DNA of 64,000 nucleotides, taken from contig JABMLP010000037.1 of the NCBI GenBank assembly GCA_013176395.1, positions 62,001-126,000 of the forward strand, read 5' to 3'. The notes beneath the pieces were generated by a model. That model saw nothing but the letters and a program-made list of their open reading frames with translations. It was not told where the DNA came from and searched no databases. Positions 21,782 to 32,374 of this stretch are shown here, in pieces; position 1 is the first letter of the stretch, and every line of letters starts with the position of its first letter. The position numbers were made by a program, and so were the translations under genes. This DNA comes from Venturia oleaginea. Taxonomy: Eukaryota; Ascomycota; Dothideomycetes; Venturiales; Venturiaceae.

Positions 21782-22432
21782 CTCAATCTTACAAAGGAAG
21801 AAAGGCTCACAGAGAGCAAGCTCCAAAAAGGAATTTCAAGAAGAGGACACTTGTCCTAATCCAAGAAGCGAGGGCCAACCTCAAGGGCCAAACAGAAAGG
21901 AATTTCAAGAAGAGGACACTTGTCCTAACTCAAGAAGCAAGGGCCAACCTCAAAGGCCAACTTCAAGGGCCAACCTCAAGGGCCAAACAAAAAGGGAATT
22001 CAAGAGAATTCAAGCTGAGATTTTATAGAAGGTGCTAGAATCTCCAAGAAGCAAGGGCCAACCGAAAGGGCCAATCCAAAAAGGGAATTCAAGAGAATTC
22101 AAACTGAGATTTTCTAGAACGTGCTAGAATCTCCAAGAAGCAAGGGCAGGTCATCCTAAGACAGCGTAGTCTTAGGAGTTGAAGCTGTAATAAGCTGAGG
22201 AAAGAAAGAGCTAGGAAGAGAGATTTAATACACTTGGCCTTCACAGTCCCTGGGAGCTCTGTCCTTAGTAATAAGGATTGCAGAGCGGACTATAGTGTAA
22301 AAATCCTTCTGGGATTCTATAGTCACCTTCCTATACTAATAGGCATTGACTCTATACTGCCTAGCAAATCTCTAGAGTAGAGCCTAGGAGTGTGTATAGT
22401 AGTGCTCTCTATTATCTCTCATAGGTGAAAAT
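21782..22432 (+). other. E2 untranslated leader
   Basis: The leader holds degenerate GGCCAA-rich direct repeats (about 21830-22080), the palindrome-like CTAAGACAGCGTAGTCTTAG near 22156, and a pyrimidine/purine stretch up to the gag ATG. It is about 650 nt long. Confidence 0.65.
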
Positions 22433-23455
22433 ATGGAAGGAGAAGATCAGGAACAAAGAGTTCCTCAAGAACCCCAAGCCCTACAAGAAGCTATGGCAGC
22501 ATTACAACATCAACTAGCCATTCAGAACGATGCTATTACGCGTATTCTTACAATCTTGCCTAACACTACTCGCTCTGAGAACGTAGTAGAAGGACAAGAG
22601 ACTAAGAATTCACAAAAAGACAGAATACATAGGAAGAAAGCTGTACTTCCTAAGCTCCAAGAATTTGATGGCAAGCGTTCTGAATGGGCTCAGTGGTTTC
22701 AACAAGCAAGGATGAAGTTGGAGATAGACGCAGAATCTATAGGGGATAGTAGGAACCAATTTGCCTACATCTTCTCCTCTCTACGAGGCTCCGCAGCTCA
22801 GGCTACTCTGGCCTACGTAAAGACAGCTCCAGAGGAAGATAAAACGGGACAGAAATTGTTACAGTATATGGACAACTTCTATGGCGATCCAGTACAACAA
22901 CAAAGAGCTACTGTAAGCCTGTCCACAATCAAACAAAAAGAGAAAGAACCCTTCTTCTCTTTTCTTCCCCGTTTTGAAACCACTCTTGCTAATGCTGGAG
23001 GAATGACTTGGCCTGACGCTGTTAAAATTGCATTTCTACACAAAGCAATAAATCAAGAGCTGCGAAACCAGAGAATAGGCCAATCTCAGAGTACCTCCTA
23101 CCAGCAGTTTGTGTCCGATCTTTTGAATACAAGTATGCAAATCACTACAGCAAAGATGCTCTCTTCCTCAGAAGATAAGTTACGATTCAGAGATAAAGAG
23201 AAGTCTTTTAAAGATCTGAACGCTATGGACTGGGAGCCTACACGCGTAAACAAGTTAAAAATTTCGTCTAAAGCCTATGAATATAGGAAGGCAAATAACC
23301 TCTGCTTACGCTGTGGGAAGGCCGGCCATAGAATGAAAGACTGCTGGTTGGATACAGAGGTAGAAAGAGTCACGCAACTTGGTTCAAAAAGGGCCAAAGG
23401 AACCACTGAGGAGAATGAAGAAGTTGAAGAAGAGGACTACTCGGAAAAAGAGTAG
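22433..23455 (+). CDS. gag: E2 Gag, intact
   Basis: A 340-aa Gag identical by eye to those of E1 and E5, with zinc knuckle CLRCGKAGHRMKDC at 291-304 and an acidic C-terminus. The stop is TAG at 23453-23455. The pol frame opens at about 23428, one base back relative to gag, and a GGAAAAAG sequence sits just before the stop, so -1 slippage is the likely route to Pol. Because pol is split, this copy could supply Gag but not a complete Pol. Confidence 0.93.
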   Translation: MEGEDQEQRVPQEPQALQEAMAALQHQLAIQNDAITRILTILPNTTRSENVVEGQETKNSQKDRIHRKKAVLPKLQEFDGKRSEWAQWFQQARMKLEIDAESIGDSRNQFAYIFSSLRGSAAQATLAYVKTAPEEDKTGQKLLQYMDNFYGDPVQQQRATVSLSTIKQKEKEPFFSFLPRFETTLANAGGMTWPDAVKIAFLHKAINQELRNQRIGQSQSTSYQQFVSDLLNTSMQITTAKMLSSSEDKLRFRDKEKSFKDLNAMDWEPTRVNKLKISSKAYEYRKANNLCLRCGKAGHRMKDCWLDTEVERVTQLGSKRAKGTTEENEEVEEEDYSEKE

Positions 23456-23502
23456 CCTCTATCCAAAGTCGTGGATGGAGGCGTAGAGTAGATAGAGCAA
23501 AA

Positions 23503-24013
23503 TTGTCAAAGGAGTCAATTGAGAGAGTAAATAGTATTTTGAATTCGAACAAAGACACTGATTCACACCGTTCTCGGATAGAAAAAGAATGGGAGCAGTT
23601 CAGACCCAAGATGCTCTCCCGCCTTTTCTACACAAATACTATAGTGAACGATATATACTCTCTTAAAACTCTCCTTGATAATGGATCTAGCTGCTACGCA
23701 TCAATAAACGAGGAGAAAGCTTCGCAGATGGACCTTGAAGTACTCCCTATTAGTCCGCGTACTATAGGTGGAGTTCTTAAGGAAGAAGGACAGACCCAAG
23801 TGACAAAAATTGCGAAGTTGAACCTAGATTTAGGGGGACTTATATGCAACGCTTTTGCTTATATAGTCCCGGGACAATTTGAGGATCTTCTACTAGGCAG
23901 GCCTTTTCTCAAGGACACCAAAGCCGTTATCAATGAATCTAAAGGTACTCTTACCTTTGCAAACGGGATTAGCATTCGCGATGCTAAATTTGAAGACAAA
24001 CTTGATATACAAC
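23503..24013 (+). pseudogene. pol: E2 Pol, N-terminal part (protease) before the E3 insertion
   Basis: The first 170 codons of Pol hold the protease domain with D59-N-G-S and LLLGRPFLKD. The frame is truncated by E3, whose terminal bases add one residue and a stop. The reading frame extends upstream to about 23428 without an ATG, overlapping gag. The rest of Pol resumes at 35164. Confidence 0.93.
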
Positions 24014-24294
24014 TGTAAGAGTTCAACCCTCAAAGGTGTTTCGCAAGTGAGAGAAGACTGCTTGTATTTCAAAGTATCTAAGTACAAAGAAGAAAGTGTA
24101 GGTACAGGAAGAACAACTTGTATATATAATCTTCCAAGTAGGAAAAGGACATGCTGTCCTGAGAAGAGAATAGAAAGGAGTAGAAGCGCATGTGAAACGG
24201 TCCCTGAATAATCCCTGCTAGGCGCACGTGAGAACTACCAGGTAGTGCTAAGAATCCATCCAGGATAAGTTGAGAAAGGATCTATCCTTTGACA
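24014..24294 (-). repeat. E3 3' LTR, 281 bp
   Basis: In element orientation it reads TGTCAAAGGATAGATCC to CTCTTACA. U3 is distinct from family A, while TATA, R and U5 are closely similar. The sequence corresponds by eye to the E4 LTRs. Confidence 0.92.
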
Positions 24295-24430
24295 TTACCC
24301 TTCTTCTCCCCCGTTTCCGTTGGGGCGGTTTTGCTTTTTGTACGCCTAGGAGGACGTAGACTCGGTCCGTCGTTTTGAAAAACATCACCGTAGATACTTT
24401 CAAAGGTATCTAATGCGACAGTTTCTGTCG
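24283..24430 (-). pseudogene. E3 family-A-like Pol C-terminus fused after the integrase zinc finger
   Basis: The minus frame reads ALDTFESIYGDVFQNDGPSL, closely matching the family A Pol end ALDAFESAYGNVLENDGPIL. It is joined out of frame to the integrase zinc-finger segment, so the catalytic core and chromodomain are missing. The same junction is present in E4. Confidence 0.8.
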
Positions 24431-24727
24431 TTCGTACTTGGCCTTTTTGCAAAGAACACACTTTCCTATTTCCTTGAAAACTTCCTGTCGCATGCGCGGG
24501 AAGTAGAAGGTATTCTGAAGTCGTGAAAGGACAATCTCTGGTCGGCAATGACCATTGAGTGGAGATTCGTGTTGATGTAGGATGTACTGTTTCCTAAGGC
24601 TCGTGGGAAGATATACCAAGTTGTTGAAGAGGAGCAATCCGTCTTCAATACGGGTATTCTGATCTGCTGATTGAATGTAGCCTTGTACATCTCGATCCTT
24701 TGCTGCGCGTTCCTGACCTCTTGCCAA
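24410..24727 (-). pseudogene. E3 integrase zinc-binding remnant
   Basis: The frame holds LRKQYILHQHESPLNGHCRP and, further on, FKEIGKCVLCKKAKYERQ, an HHCC-type zinc-binding segment with CVLC as its second half. It ends at a stop where the deletion joins the family-A-like tail. No D,D35E core follows. Confidence 0.8.
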
Positions 24728-25704
24728 TAAGAGGACTTTCCTGTCTGAAGTGATGAGACTTGGTGCACAAGTGCATCACCTTCTGTCGGAACAAAGCGCG
24801 TTCGACTTTCTCTTTTTCTCCTGCCATGAAGTCTTCTCGTCGACTTAATGCATCGGCGTTAACGTTTTCCTTTCCTTTCTTGTAAAGGATATGGAAGTTG
24901 TAAAATGACAGTTCTTCTGACCATCTTAGTTGCCGTCGATTCAATTCCTTTGTCGTCGTGAAATTCCGCAGGTTCTTGTGATCGGAATACACGGTAATCT
25001 TGTGTTTCGCTCCTTCAAGATAATGCTTCCAGTACTTGAAGGCATCAACTATGGCCATGAGTTCCTTGTCTGAAGTGGAGTAGATGACTTCTGCTTTCAG
25101 GAATTTTCGTGCGTGGTAAGCTACTGGTCTTAGCTTTCCATCTGAATCAGGTTGGCTGAGACATGCTCCGAGGGCTCGATCGGACGCATCCGCCTCGACT
25201 GTGGCTGTTTTTTCTGAGTTAAACAGTTGCAGAATGGGTGGTGTTGTTAACCGTATCTTGAGTGCGTCAAAGGCCTTTTGCGCATGCTCGTTCCATTCCA
25301 AGGTAATCCCCTTCTTCATCAATCCCGTGAGGGGTTCTGCAACTTCGGAAAAGCTTTCGATGAATTGTCGATAATAATTCGCGAAGGCGTGAAATGACTG
25401 TACTCCTTTGACGTTCGAGGGTACCGGCCAATCGCGGACCTTCTGGTAAATTTCCGGGTCCATCTCAAGTCCATCTTGAGAGACAAAACATCCAACGAAC
25501 TTGATTCGTTGCTTGTGGAATTCGCTTTTCGAGGGTTTCAGCCGCAAGTTAAATATCTGTAGTGCGCGGAGGACGGTTCGAACGTGATTGGCGTGTTCTT
25601 CGAACGTTCGATAGTAAACCAAAATGTCATCCATATAAACAGACACAAACTTGTCTAAGTGCTCGCGAAGCACATTGTTCATATAGGCTTGCAGCGTCGC
25701 AGGG
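24645..25704 (-). pseudogene. E3 RT C-terminal half and RNase H
   Basis: It starts at the E4 insertion point within the RT and carries YMDDILVYY, the RT thumb and the RNase H with EADASDRALGACLSQ, TSDKELMAIVDAF and VYSDHKNLRNF. The RNase H frame is intact here, whereas E4 has two extra A in the equivalent A-run. It ends after ALSRREDF, with the reading frame lost before the integrase. Confidence 0.88.
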
Positions 25705-25985
25705 TGTCAAAGGATAGATCCTTTCTCAACTTATCCTGGATGGATTCTTAGCACTACCTGGTAGTTCTCACGTGCGCCTAGCAGGGATTATTCAGGGACC
25801 GTTTCACATGCGCTTCTACTCCTTTCTATTCTCTTCTCAGGACAGCATGTCCTTTTCCTACTTGGAAGATTATATATACAAGTTGTTCTTCCTGTACCTA
25901 CACTTTCTTCTTTGTACTTAGATACTTTGAAATACAAGCAGTCTTCTCTCACTTGCGAAACACCTTTGAGGGTTGAACTCTTACA
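25705..25985 (+). repeat. E4 5' LTR, 281 bp
   Basis: Begins TGTCAAAGGATAG, contains ATATATACAAG near 25872 and the 11-mer GTACTTAGATA near 25914, ends CTCTTACA. Matches 31047-31327 by eye along its whole length. Confidence 0.94.
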
Positions 25986-25986
25986 T

Positions 25987-25997
25987 TATCTAAGTAC
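25987..25997 (+). other. E4 primer-binding site (self-primer type)
   Basis: TATCTAAGTAC lies one base after the LTR, identical to the family A PBS, and is the exact reverse complement of GTACTTAGATA in the LTR. Confidence 0.78.
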
Positions 25998-26058
25998 CGC
26001 ACCAATACCTCTTGCTGACAGTAAGAGAGAGTCTCTGCAGCAATCGTCAGAGCAAAGA

Positions 26059-26146
26059 GAAAGCCCTCCATCGAGCGAGGTACCGAGAAAGCCCTCCATC
26101 GAGCGAGGCACTGAGAAAGCCCTCCATTGAGCGAGGCATTGAGAAA
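26059..26146 (+). repeat. 28-bp tandem repeat in E4 leader, about 3 copies
   Basis: Units of the form GAAAGCCCTCCATCGAGCGA plus GGTACCGA-type spacer. The same array in E3 (34696-34812 on minus) has about four copies. Confidence 0.7.
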
Positions 26147-26318
26147 GAGTTTGCTAGGTACCTCATAACCTAGGACGGATGCTACATCTTCTCATTGTGT
26201 AGTAATCACGAACGTCGAAGATTGAGAGTTGTTGAAACTTGTCCTTTGCGAAGGGATATCAACAACGTCCAAAGTGACACCCACAAGTTGAAAGTACTCC
26301 CAGGTCAATCCTGTTGGT

Positions 26319-26878
26319 GAGTCAAGGTCCTAAAGAGGACACCCAAGCCATTTCAGTACTCTCAGGAAGAGCCTGTAGAGTCAAGGTCCTAAAGAGGACA
26401 CCCAAGCCATTTTCAGTACTCTCAGGACGAGCCTGCAGAGTCAAGGTCCTAAAGAGGACACCCCAGCCACTTCAGTACTCTCAGGAAGAGCCTGTAGAGT
26501 CAAGGTCCTAAAGAGGACACCCAAGCCATTTTCAGTACTCTCAGGACGAGCCTGCAGAGTCAAGGTCCTAAAGAGGACACCCCAGCCATTTCAGTACTCT
26601 CAGGAAGAGCCTGTAGAGTCAAGGTCCTAAAGAGGACACCCAAGCCATTTTCAGTACTCTCAGGACGAGCCTGCAGAGTCAAGGTCCTAAAGAGGACACC
26701 CCAGCCATTTCAGTACTCTCAGGAAGAGCCTGTAGAGTCAAGGTCCTAAAGAGGACATCCAAGCCATTTTCAGTACTCTCAGGACGAGCCTGCAGAGTCA
26801 AGGTCCTAAAGAGAACACCCCAGCCATTTCAGTACTCTCAGGAAGAGCCTGTAGAGTCAAGGTCCTAAAGAGGACACC
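26319..26878 (+). repeat. 59/60-bp tandem repeat in E4 leader, 9 units plus a partial
   Basis: Units start GAGTCAAGGTCCTAAAGAGG and alternate between two variants: one with GCCATTTTCAGTACTCTCAG and GACGAGCCTGCA, the other with GCCATTTCAGTACTCTCAGG and AAGAGCCTGTA. The higher-order unit is therefore a dimer of about 119 bp. Confidence 0.85.
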
Positions 26879-27280
26879 TAACCCAAGAAGCAAGGGCCAA
26901 CCTCAAGGGCCAAACAAAAAGGAATTTCAAGAAGAGAACACTTGTCCTAACCCAAGAAGCAAGGGCCAACCTCAAAGACCAACCTCAAGAGCCAACCTCA
27001 AGGGCCAAACAAAAAGGGAATTCAAGAGAATTCAAGCTGAGATTTTCTAGAAGGTGCTAGAATCTCCAAGAAGCAAGGGCCAACTGTAAGGGCCAATCCA
27101 CAGTAAATTCTCGCAAAATTTACAAAGAGGAAATCAGAGGTCATCCTAAGACAGCGTAGTCTTAGGAGTTGAAGCTGTAATAAGCTGAGGAAAGAAAGAG
27201 TTAGGAAGAGAGATTCAATACCCTTGACCTTCATAGTCCCTAGGAGCTCTGTCCTTAGTAATAAGGGTTGCAGAGCAGAC
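26879..27280 (+). other. E4 leader segment homologous to family A leader
   Basis: The GGCCAA-rich repeats, GAATTCAAGAGAATTCAAGC, the palindrome around CTAAGACAGCGTAGTCTTAG and GTCCTTAGTAATAAGG all occur in the same order in E1, E2 and E5. The similarity stops abruptly near 27281, where gag-like sequence of another lineage begins. Confidence 0.78.
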
Positions 27281-28586
27281 TGTCAAGGATGAAATCAGTC
27301 GGAAGGAAATTCAGCCTCAGAGCCTGTACTCGATGATTGGAACGTCAATCAAGATTGATAACCGCCTATTCGAAAGAAAACTTCAGAGGAAGGGAGTTAG
27401 TTCTTATCGAGGACATGGAAACAACAGTCGTGCGAATATAGGTGTTTGAGTTGATTCATACGGACTGCAGCCAATGGAGCTCGACAAGATTCAGAGCGGT
27501 CCACGTGGATCCAAGAAAGGTACAGGTCAGAAAGCCCAAAAAGAACAACACTGGACGTTTCACGAATCAGGGACAACGATTCGGAAACTCACCCATGGGC
27601 TCAGAACACCTCAAGGCTTTACAATCCGATGCGTCAGTACCGCCAATCCACAACATACTGAGCTGGACGGCTTGTTATGAGGACGACTGCAAAGTACACC
27701 TATCCGAGAAGCAGAGCTCCGGATACTACCCTCGGGATAGAGGAGGTTACCAAGGTAACGGCAATGTCAAAGGACATCTCGCTATGATGAGTTCGTCATC
27801 TAGCTCACCCGGTCTTTATGGCACTCAGTTGGTATTGCCAAAAGCAGAGTATGGCACAAACCAATTCGGGGTTGAGAATACAATGGCTGCTGTCAAAGTT
27901 ATCAGCAGATACCCAAGCATGAGAAAGAATCCGGAACACGATCTTCACTGGATGATTCCATCGAACTGGTACAAAGTCAAAGAATGCCCACTGTGGGAGC
28001 ACAAGTCCGAGGAAGATCCAGGAGAACCAGATTGGGAATTCCACTGGTTCACGAAAAGGAAGTCAACAATACGACCCTCAGGAAGATCATGAAAATCCCA
28101 AACATCAGTACAGATGTACAGCACGTCCACCACAGACACTCACCTATGAATTGCTGCGAGTATGAGGAATGCGATTTACCTCAGCACCAGGAAATGAAAG
28201 ATCTTGGAGAAATACTCCAAGAGTTGCCAGCCATTTCCGGGAGTTGGTCTACACCAAACGAAAACGAATCTCTACAGTCTATGTCGGGCGACGACAGTGA
28301 GTCTACAGTAGAAGACAACTCCAACGAAGGAGAATCGAAGGAAGATCTAGAGTTTATGACCTTCCGGCTCTCACGTTTGACACGAGACGTTGAACGAGCA
28401 ATTGATCAGGACGATTCTCAGTGCAAAGACGTCTATCCAAATGCATGCCTTGACTTCACCTGCCCATACCATCCGAATGGGGCAAGGAACCTTCGACACC
28501 TTGTCCGACGATTGGACATCGCAGTCAAAACAAAGCAAGCACGCAAATGGCATGAGAATTCGGGAAACGAAGAGGATCAACAGTAG
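27281..28586 (+). pseudogene. E4 truncated Gag and Gag-Pol spacer
   Basis: The first part reads SLYSMIGTSIKIDNRLFERK, then a TGA, then YGLQPMELDKIQSG, which is the C-terminal end of a Ty3 Gag without its N-terminal region. In a second frame from 27442 it continues with HNILSWTACYEDDCKVHLSE, a spacer seen in Boty-like fungal Gypsy polyproteins (recalled, not searched). A one-base deletion relative to E3 near 28047 shifts the frame; it resumes at 27984-28586. No CCHC zinc knuckle was found. Confidence 0.72.
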
Positions 28587-28597
28587 AGAAGGCCCTG

Positions 28598-29500
28598 TTG
28601 AATCCTAATGAAGCGCCTCATTTTCTGAACAACCTTGGTACATCCAAGATGCTGGTCGAAGGAAAGATCGACGACGTACCAGCATGGGCCTTCATCGACA
28701 CTGGTGCCGATAGGAATCTTCTAAGCGAGAAATTGGTCGACGAATGGAAACTACCCGTACGGTCGAAACGGCATCCATATCCACTAACTATCGCTGATGG
28801 AAGACCTGTCAACTTCAATGGAGGCATAGTGATCTACGAAGCAGACATAATCTTGTGGATACAAGGGAGGAAAGAACAGATTGTTCTAGACGTCACGAAT
28901 ATTGGAGACTCGAATTTGATCCTTGGTCTGCCATGGCTTCGAACTCACAATCCGCATATCGACTGGAGAACATTGACGCTCACGTTCCCAGACCAACGAT
29001 ATCCCGTGCAGGCTAGCATGCGCGCTAGAACACGGACAGCACAAAGACCTTTGCAGAAAAGGCCTACACACGTTGAAGTGGCATACTGCTATCGTCTCCA
29101 GACAGAGGAGGATAGGTCAGTGTTCCAAATTCCCCATAGGTACCAGGAATTTGCAGAACTTTTTAAAGGGGAATCGATCGAAGATTCTCTTCCACCACAC
29201 CAACCATGGGATCATGAGATCAAGCTCAACAATAATGAACAACCAAAGAAGTTCAAGATCTACCCATTGAGGGAAGATCAGCTTGAAACCCTTCGTGAAT
29301 ATATCGACGATTTCACGAAGAAGAAGTTCATCCGGGAGTCGAAGTCACCCGCCGGATATTCAGTTTTCTACGTACCCAAGCCCGATGGTTCACAACGATT
29401 GTGTGTCGATTACCGACATCTAAATGAGATTTTGGTGAAGAATGCGTACACGCTGCCTTTAATCCAGGAGTTGAGGGACAGACTCCAAGGAGCCAGATGA
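28598..29500 (+). pseudogene. E4 protease and RT N-terminal half, ends at shared TGA
   Basis: A 300-aa frame contains the protease motif WAFIDTGADRNLLS and the start of RT (KKKFIRESKSPAGYSVFYVP, QRLCVDYRHLNEI). It stops at TGA 29498-29500 directly before [15 protein letters not shown], where an RT would normally continue. E3 has the same stop at the same codon (31464-31466), so the source copy was already broken. Confidence 0.9.
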
Positions 29501-30696
29501 TTCACGAAATTCGATATTCCTGCGGCTTTTCATCGAATTAGGATTAAGGAAGGTGACGAGTGGAAGATAGCATTCCGCACTCACCTTGAGCACTACGAAT
29601 ACCTTGTCATGCCCTTTGGTTTGACAAACGCCCCTGCGACGCTGCAAGCCTATATGAACAATGTGCTTCGCGAGCACTTAGACAAGTTTGTGTCTGTTTA
29701 TATGGATGACATTTTGGTTTACTATCATCGAACGTTCGAAGAACACGCCAATCACGTTCGAACCGTTCTCCGCGCACTACAGATATTTAACTTGCGGCTG
29801 AAACCCTCGAAAAGCGAATTCCACAAGCAACGAATCAAGTTCGTTGGATGTTTTGTCTCTCAAGATGGACTTGAGATGGACCCGGAAATTTACCAGAAGG
29901 TCCGCGATTGGCCGGTACCCTCGAACGTCAAAGGAGTACAGTCATTTCACGCCTTCGCGAATTATTATCGACAATTCATCGAAAGCTTTTCCGAAGTTGC
30001 AGAACCCCTCACGGGATTGATGAAGAAGGGGATTACCTTGGAATGGAACGAGCATGCGCAAAAGGCCTTTGACGCACTCAAGATACGGTTAACAATACCA
30101 CCCATTCTGCAACTGTTTAACTCAAAAAAAAAACAGCCACAGTCGAGGCGGATGCGTCCGATCGAGCCCTCGGAGCATGCCTCAGCCAACCCGATTCAGA
30201 TGGAAAGCTTAGACCAGTAGCTTACCACACACGAAAATTCCTGAAAGCAGAAGTCAACTACTCCACTTCAGACAAGGAACTCATGGCCATAGTTGATGCC
30301 TTCAAGCACTGGAAGCATTATCTTGAAGGAGCGAAACACAAGATTACCGTGTATTCCGATCACAAGAACCTGCGGAATTTCACGACGACAAAGGAATTGA
30401 ATCGACGGCAACTAAGATGGTCAGAAGAACTGTCATTTTACAACTTCCATATCCTTTACAAGAAAGGAAAGGAAAACGTTAACGCCGATGCATTAAGTCG
30501 ACGAGAAGACTTCATGGCAGGAGAAAAAGAGAAAGTCGAACGCGCTTTGTTCCGACAGAAGGTGATGCACTTGTGCACCAAGTCTCATCACTTCAGACAG
30601 GAAAGTCCTCTTATTGGCAAGAGGTCAGGAACGCGCAGCAAAGGATCGAGATGTACAAGGCTACATTCAATCAGCAGATCAGAATACCCGTATTGA
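29501..30696 (+). pseudogene. E4 RT C-terminal half and RNase H, frameshifted
   Basis: It carries [30 protein letters not shown] and the RT thumb. The A-run at 30124-30133 has ten A, two more than the equivalent A/G stretch in E3, shifting the RNase H frame just before the DAS motif. RNase H sequence continues in the other frame (KHKITVYSDHKNLRNF, NADALSRREDF). Confidence 0.88.
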
Positions 30697-30931
30697 AGAC
30701 GGATTGCTCCTCTTCAACAACTTGGTATATCTTCCCACGAGCCTTAGGAAACAGTACATCCTACATCAACACGAATCTCCACTCAATGGTTATTGCCGAC
30801 CAGAGATTGTCCTTTCACGACTTCAGAATACCTTCTACTTCCCGCGCATGCGACAGGAAGTTTTCAAGGAAATAGGAAAGTGTGTTCTTTGCAAAAAGGC
30901 CAAGTACGAACGACAGAAACTGTCGCATTAG
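30614..30931 (+). pseudogene. E4 integrase zinc-binding remnant
   Basis: It contains LRKQYILHQHESPLNGYCRP and KCVLCKKAKYERQKLSH followed by a stop. The D,D35E core is absent: within about 20 bases the sequence becomes the family-A-like Pol tail in a different frame. Confidence 0.82.
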
Positions 30932-31059
30932 ATACCTTTGAAAGTATCTACGGTGATGTTTTTCAAAACGACGGACCGAGTCTACGTCCTCCTAGGCGTA
31001 CAAAAAGCAAAACCGCCCCAACGGAAACGGGGGAGAAGAAGGGTAATGTCAAAGGATAG
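30920..31059 (+). pseudogene. E4 family-A-like Pol C-terminal tail
   Basis: Frame reading VALDTFESIYGDVFQNDGPS then a basic tail, matching the end of family A Pol. The purine-rich GGGGGAGAAGAAGGG just before the LTR serves as polypurine tract. Confidence 0.8.
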
Positions 31060-31327
31060 ATCCTTTCTCAACTTATCCTGGATGGATTCTTAGCACTACC
31101 TGGTAGTTCTCACGTGCGCCTAGCAGGGATTATTCAGGGACCGTTTCACATGCGCTTCTACTCCTTTCTATTCTCTTCTCAGGACAGCATGTCCTTTTCC
31201 TACTTGGAAGATTATATATACAAGTTGTTCTTCCTGTACCTACACTTTCTTCTTTGTACTTAGATACTTTGAAATACAAGCAGTCTTCTCTCACTTGCGA
31301 AACACCTTTGAGGGTTGAACTCTTACA
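31047..31327 (+). repeat. E4 3' LTR, 281 bp
   Basis: Matches the E4 5' LTR by eye; followed by TSD copy CAGGG (31328-31332). Confidence 0.94.
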
Positions 31328-31332
31328 CAGGG

Positions 31333-32363
31333 GCGTTTGTCAAACCAAAGGGCATGACAAGGTATACGTAGTGCTCAAGGTGAGTGCGGAATGCTGTCTT
31401 CCACTCGTCACCTTCCTTAATCCTAATTCGATGAAAAGCCGCAGGAATATCGAATTTCGTGAATCATCTGGCTCCTTGGAGTCTGTCCCTCAACTCCTGG
31501 ATTAAAGGCAGCGTGTACGCATTCTTCACCGAAATCTCATTTAGATGTCGGTAATCGACACACAATCGTTGTGAACCATCGGGCTTGGGTACGTAGAAAA
31601 CTGAATATCCGGCGGGTGACTTCGACTCCCGGATGAACTTCTTCGTGAAATCGTCGATATATTCACGAAGGGTTTCAAGCTGATCTTTCCTCAATGGGTA
31701 GATCTTGAACTTCTTTGGTTGTTCATTATTCTTGAGCTCGATCTCATAATCCCATGGTTGGTGTGGTGGAAGAGAATCTTCGATCGATTCCCCTTTAAAA
31801 AGTTCTGCAAATTCCTGGTACCCATGGGGAATTTGGAACACTGACCTATCCTCCTCTGTCTGGAGACGATAGCAGTATGCCACTTCAACGTGTGTAGGCC
31901 TTTTCCGCAAAGGTCTTTGTGCTGTCCGTGTTCTAGCGCGCATGCTAGCCTGCACGGGATATCGTTGGTCTGGGAACGTGAGCGTCAATGTTCTCCAGTC
32001 GATATGCGGATTGTGAGTTCGAAGCCATGGCAGACCAATGATCAAATCCGAGTCTCCAATATTCGTGACGTCTAGAACAATCTGTTCTTTCCTCCCTTGT
32101 ATCCACAAGATTATGTCTGCTTCGTAGATCACTATGCCTCCATTGAAGTTGACAGGTCTTCCATCAGCGATAGTTAGTGGATATGGATGCCGTTTCGACC
32201 GTACGGGTAGTTTCCATTCGTCGACCAATTTCTCGCTTAGAAGATTCCTATCGGCACCAGTGTCGATGAAGGCCCATGCTGGTACGTCGTCGATCTTTCC
32301 TTCGACCAGCATCTTGGATGTACCAAGGTTGTTCAGAAAATGAGGCGCTTCATTAGGATTCAA
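31333..32363 (-). pseudogene. E3 protease and RT N-terminal half
   Basis: The minus frame 32363-31464 mirrors E4: protease WAFIDTGADRNLLS, RT start, and the same TGA at 31464-31466. The RT palm start ([11 protein letters not shown] region) continues to 31333, where the E4 insertion begins; the remainder is at 25704 and below. E3 lacks one of the three Lys codons of the E4 KKKFIRES motif, so these are distinct copies. Confidence 0.9.
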
Positions 32364-32374
32364 CAGGGCCTTCT

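Larger units (their letters stand above)
25705..31327 (+). mobile_element. E4: family B non-autonomous Ty3 element nested in E3
   Basis: A 5623-bp plus-strand element has two 281-bp LTRs, identical by eye, and the TSD CAGGG (25700-25704, 31328-31332). It sits inside the RT region of E3 in opposite orientation. It carries leader repeats, a truncated gag, PR, RT, RH and a partial integrase. It shares with E3 the RT TGA codon and the integrase deletion, and adds its own frameshifts in gag and RNase H. It cannot encode its own RT-IN, so mobilisation must have been in trans. Confidence 0.95.

Noticed and set aside
21561..22028. 155-aa ORF spanning the E2 LTR and leader
   Set aside because: The frame is created by the 22-bp and GGCCAA repeats running without stops; it crosses the LTR-PBS boundary and has no domain.
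26319..26878. 65-aa ORF (26314-26511) in the 59/60-bp array as a repeat protein
   Set aside because: The reading frame follows from unit length and is interrupted as units alternate between 59 and 60 bp; it lies in the untranslated leader.
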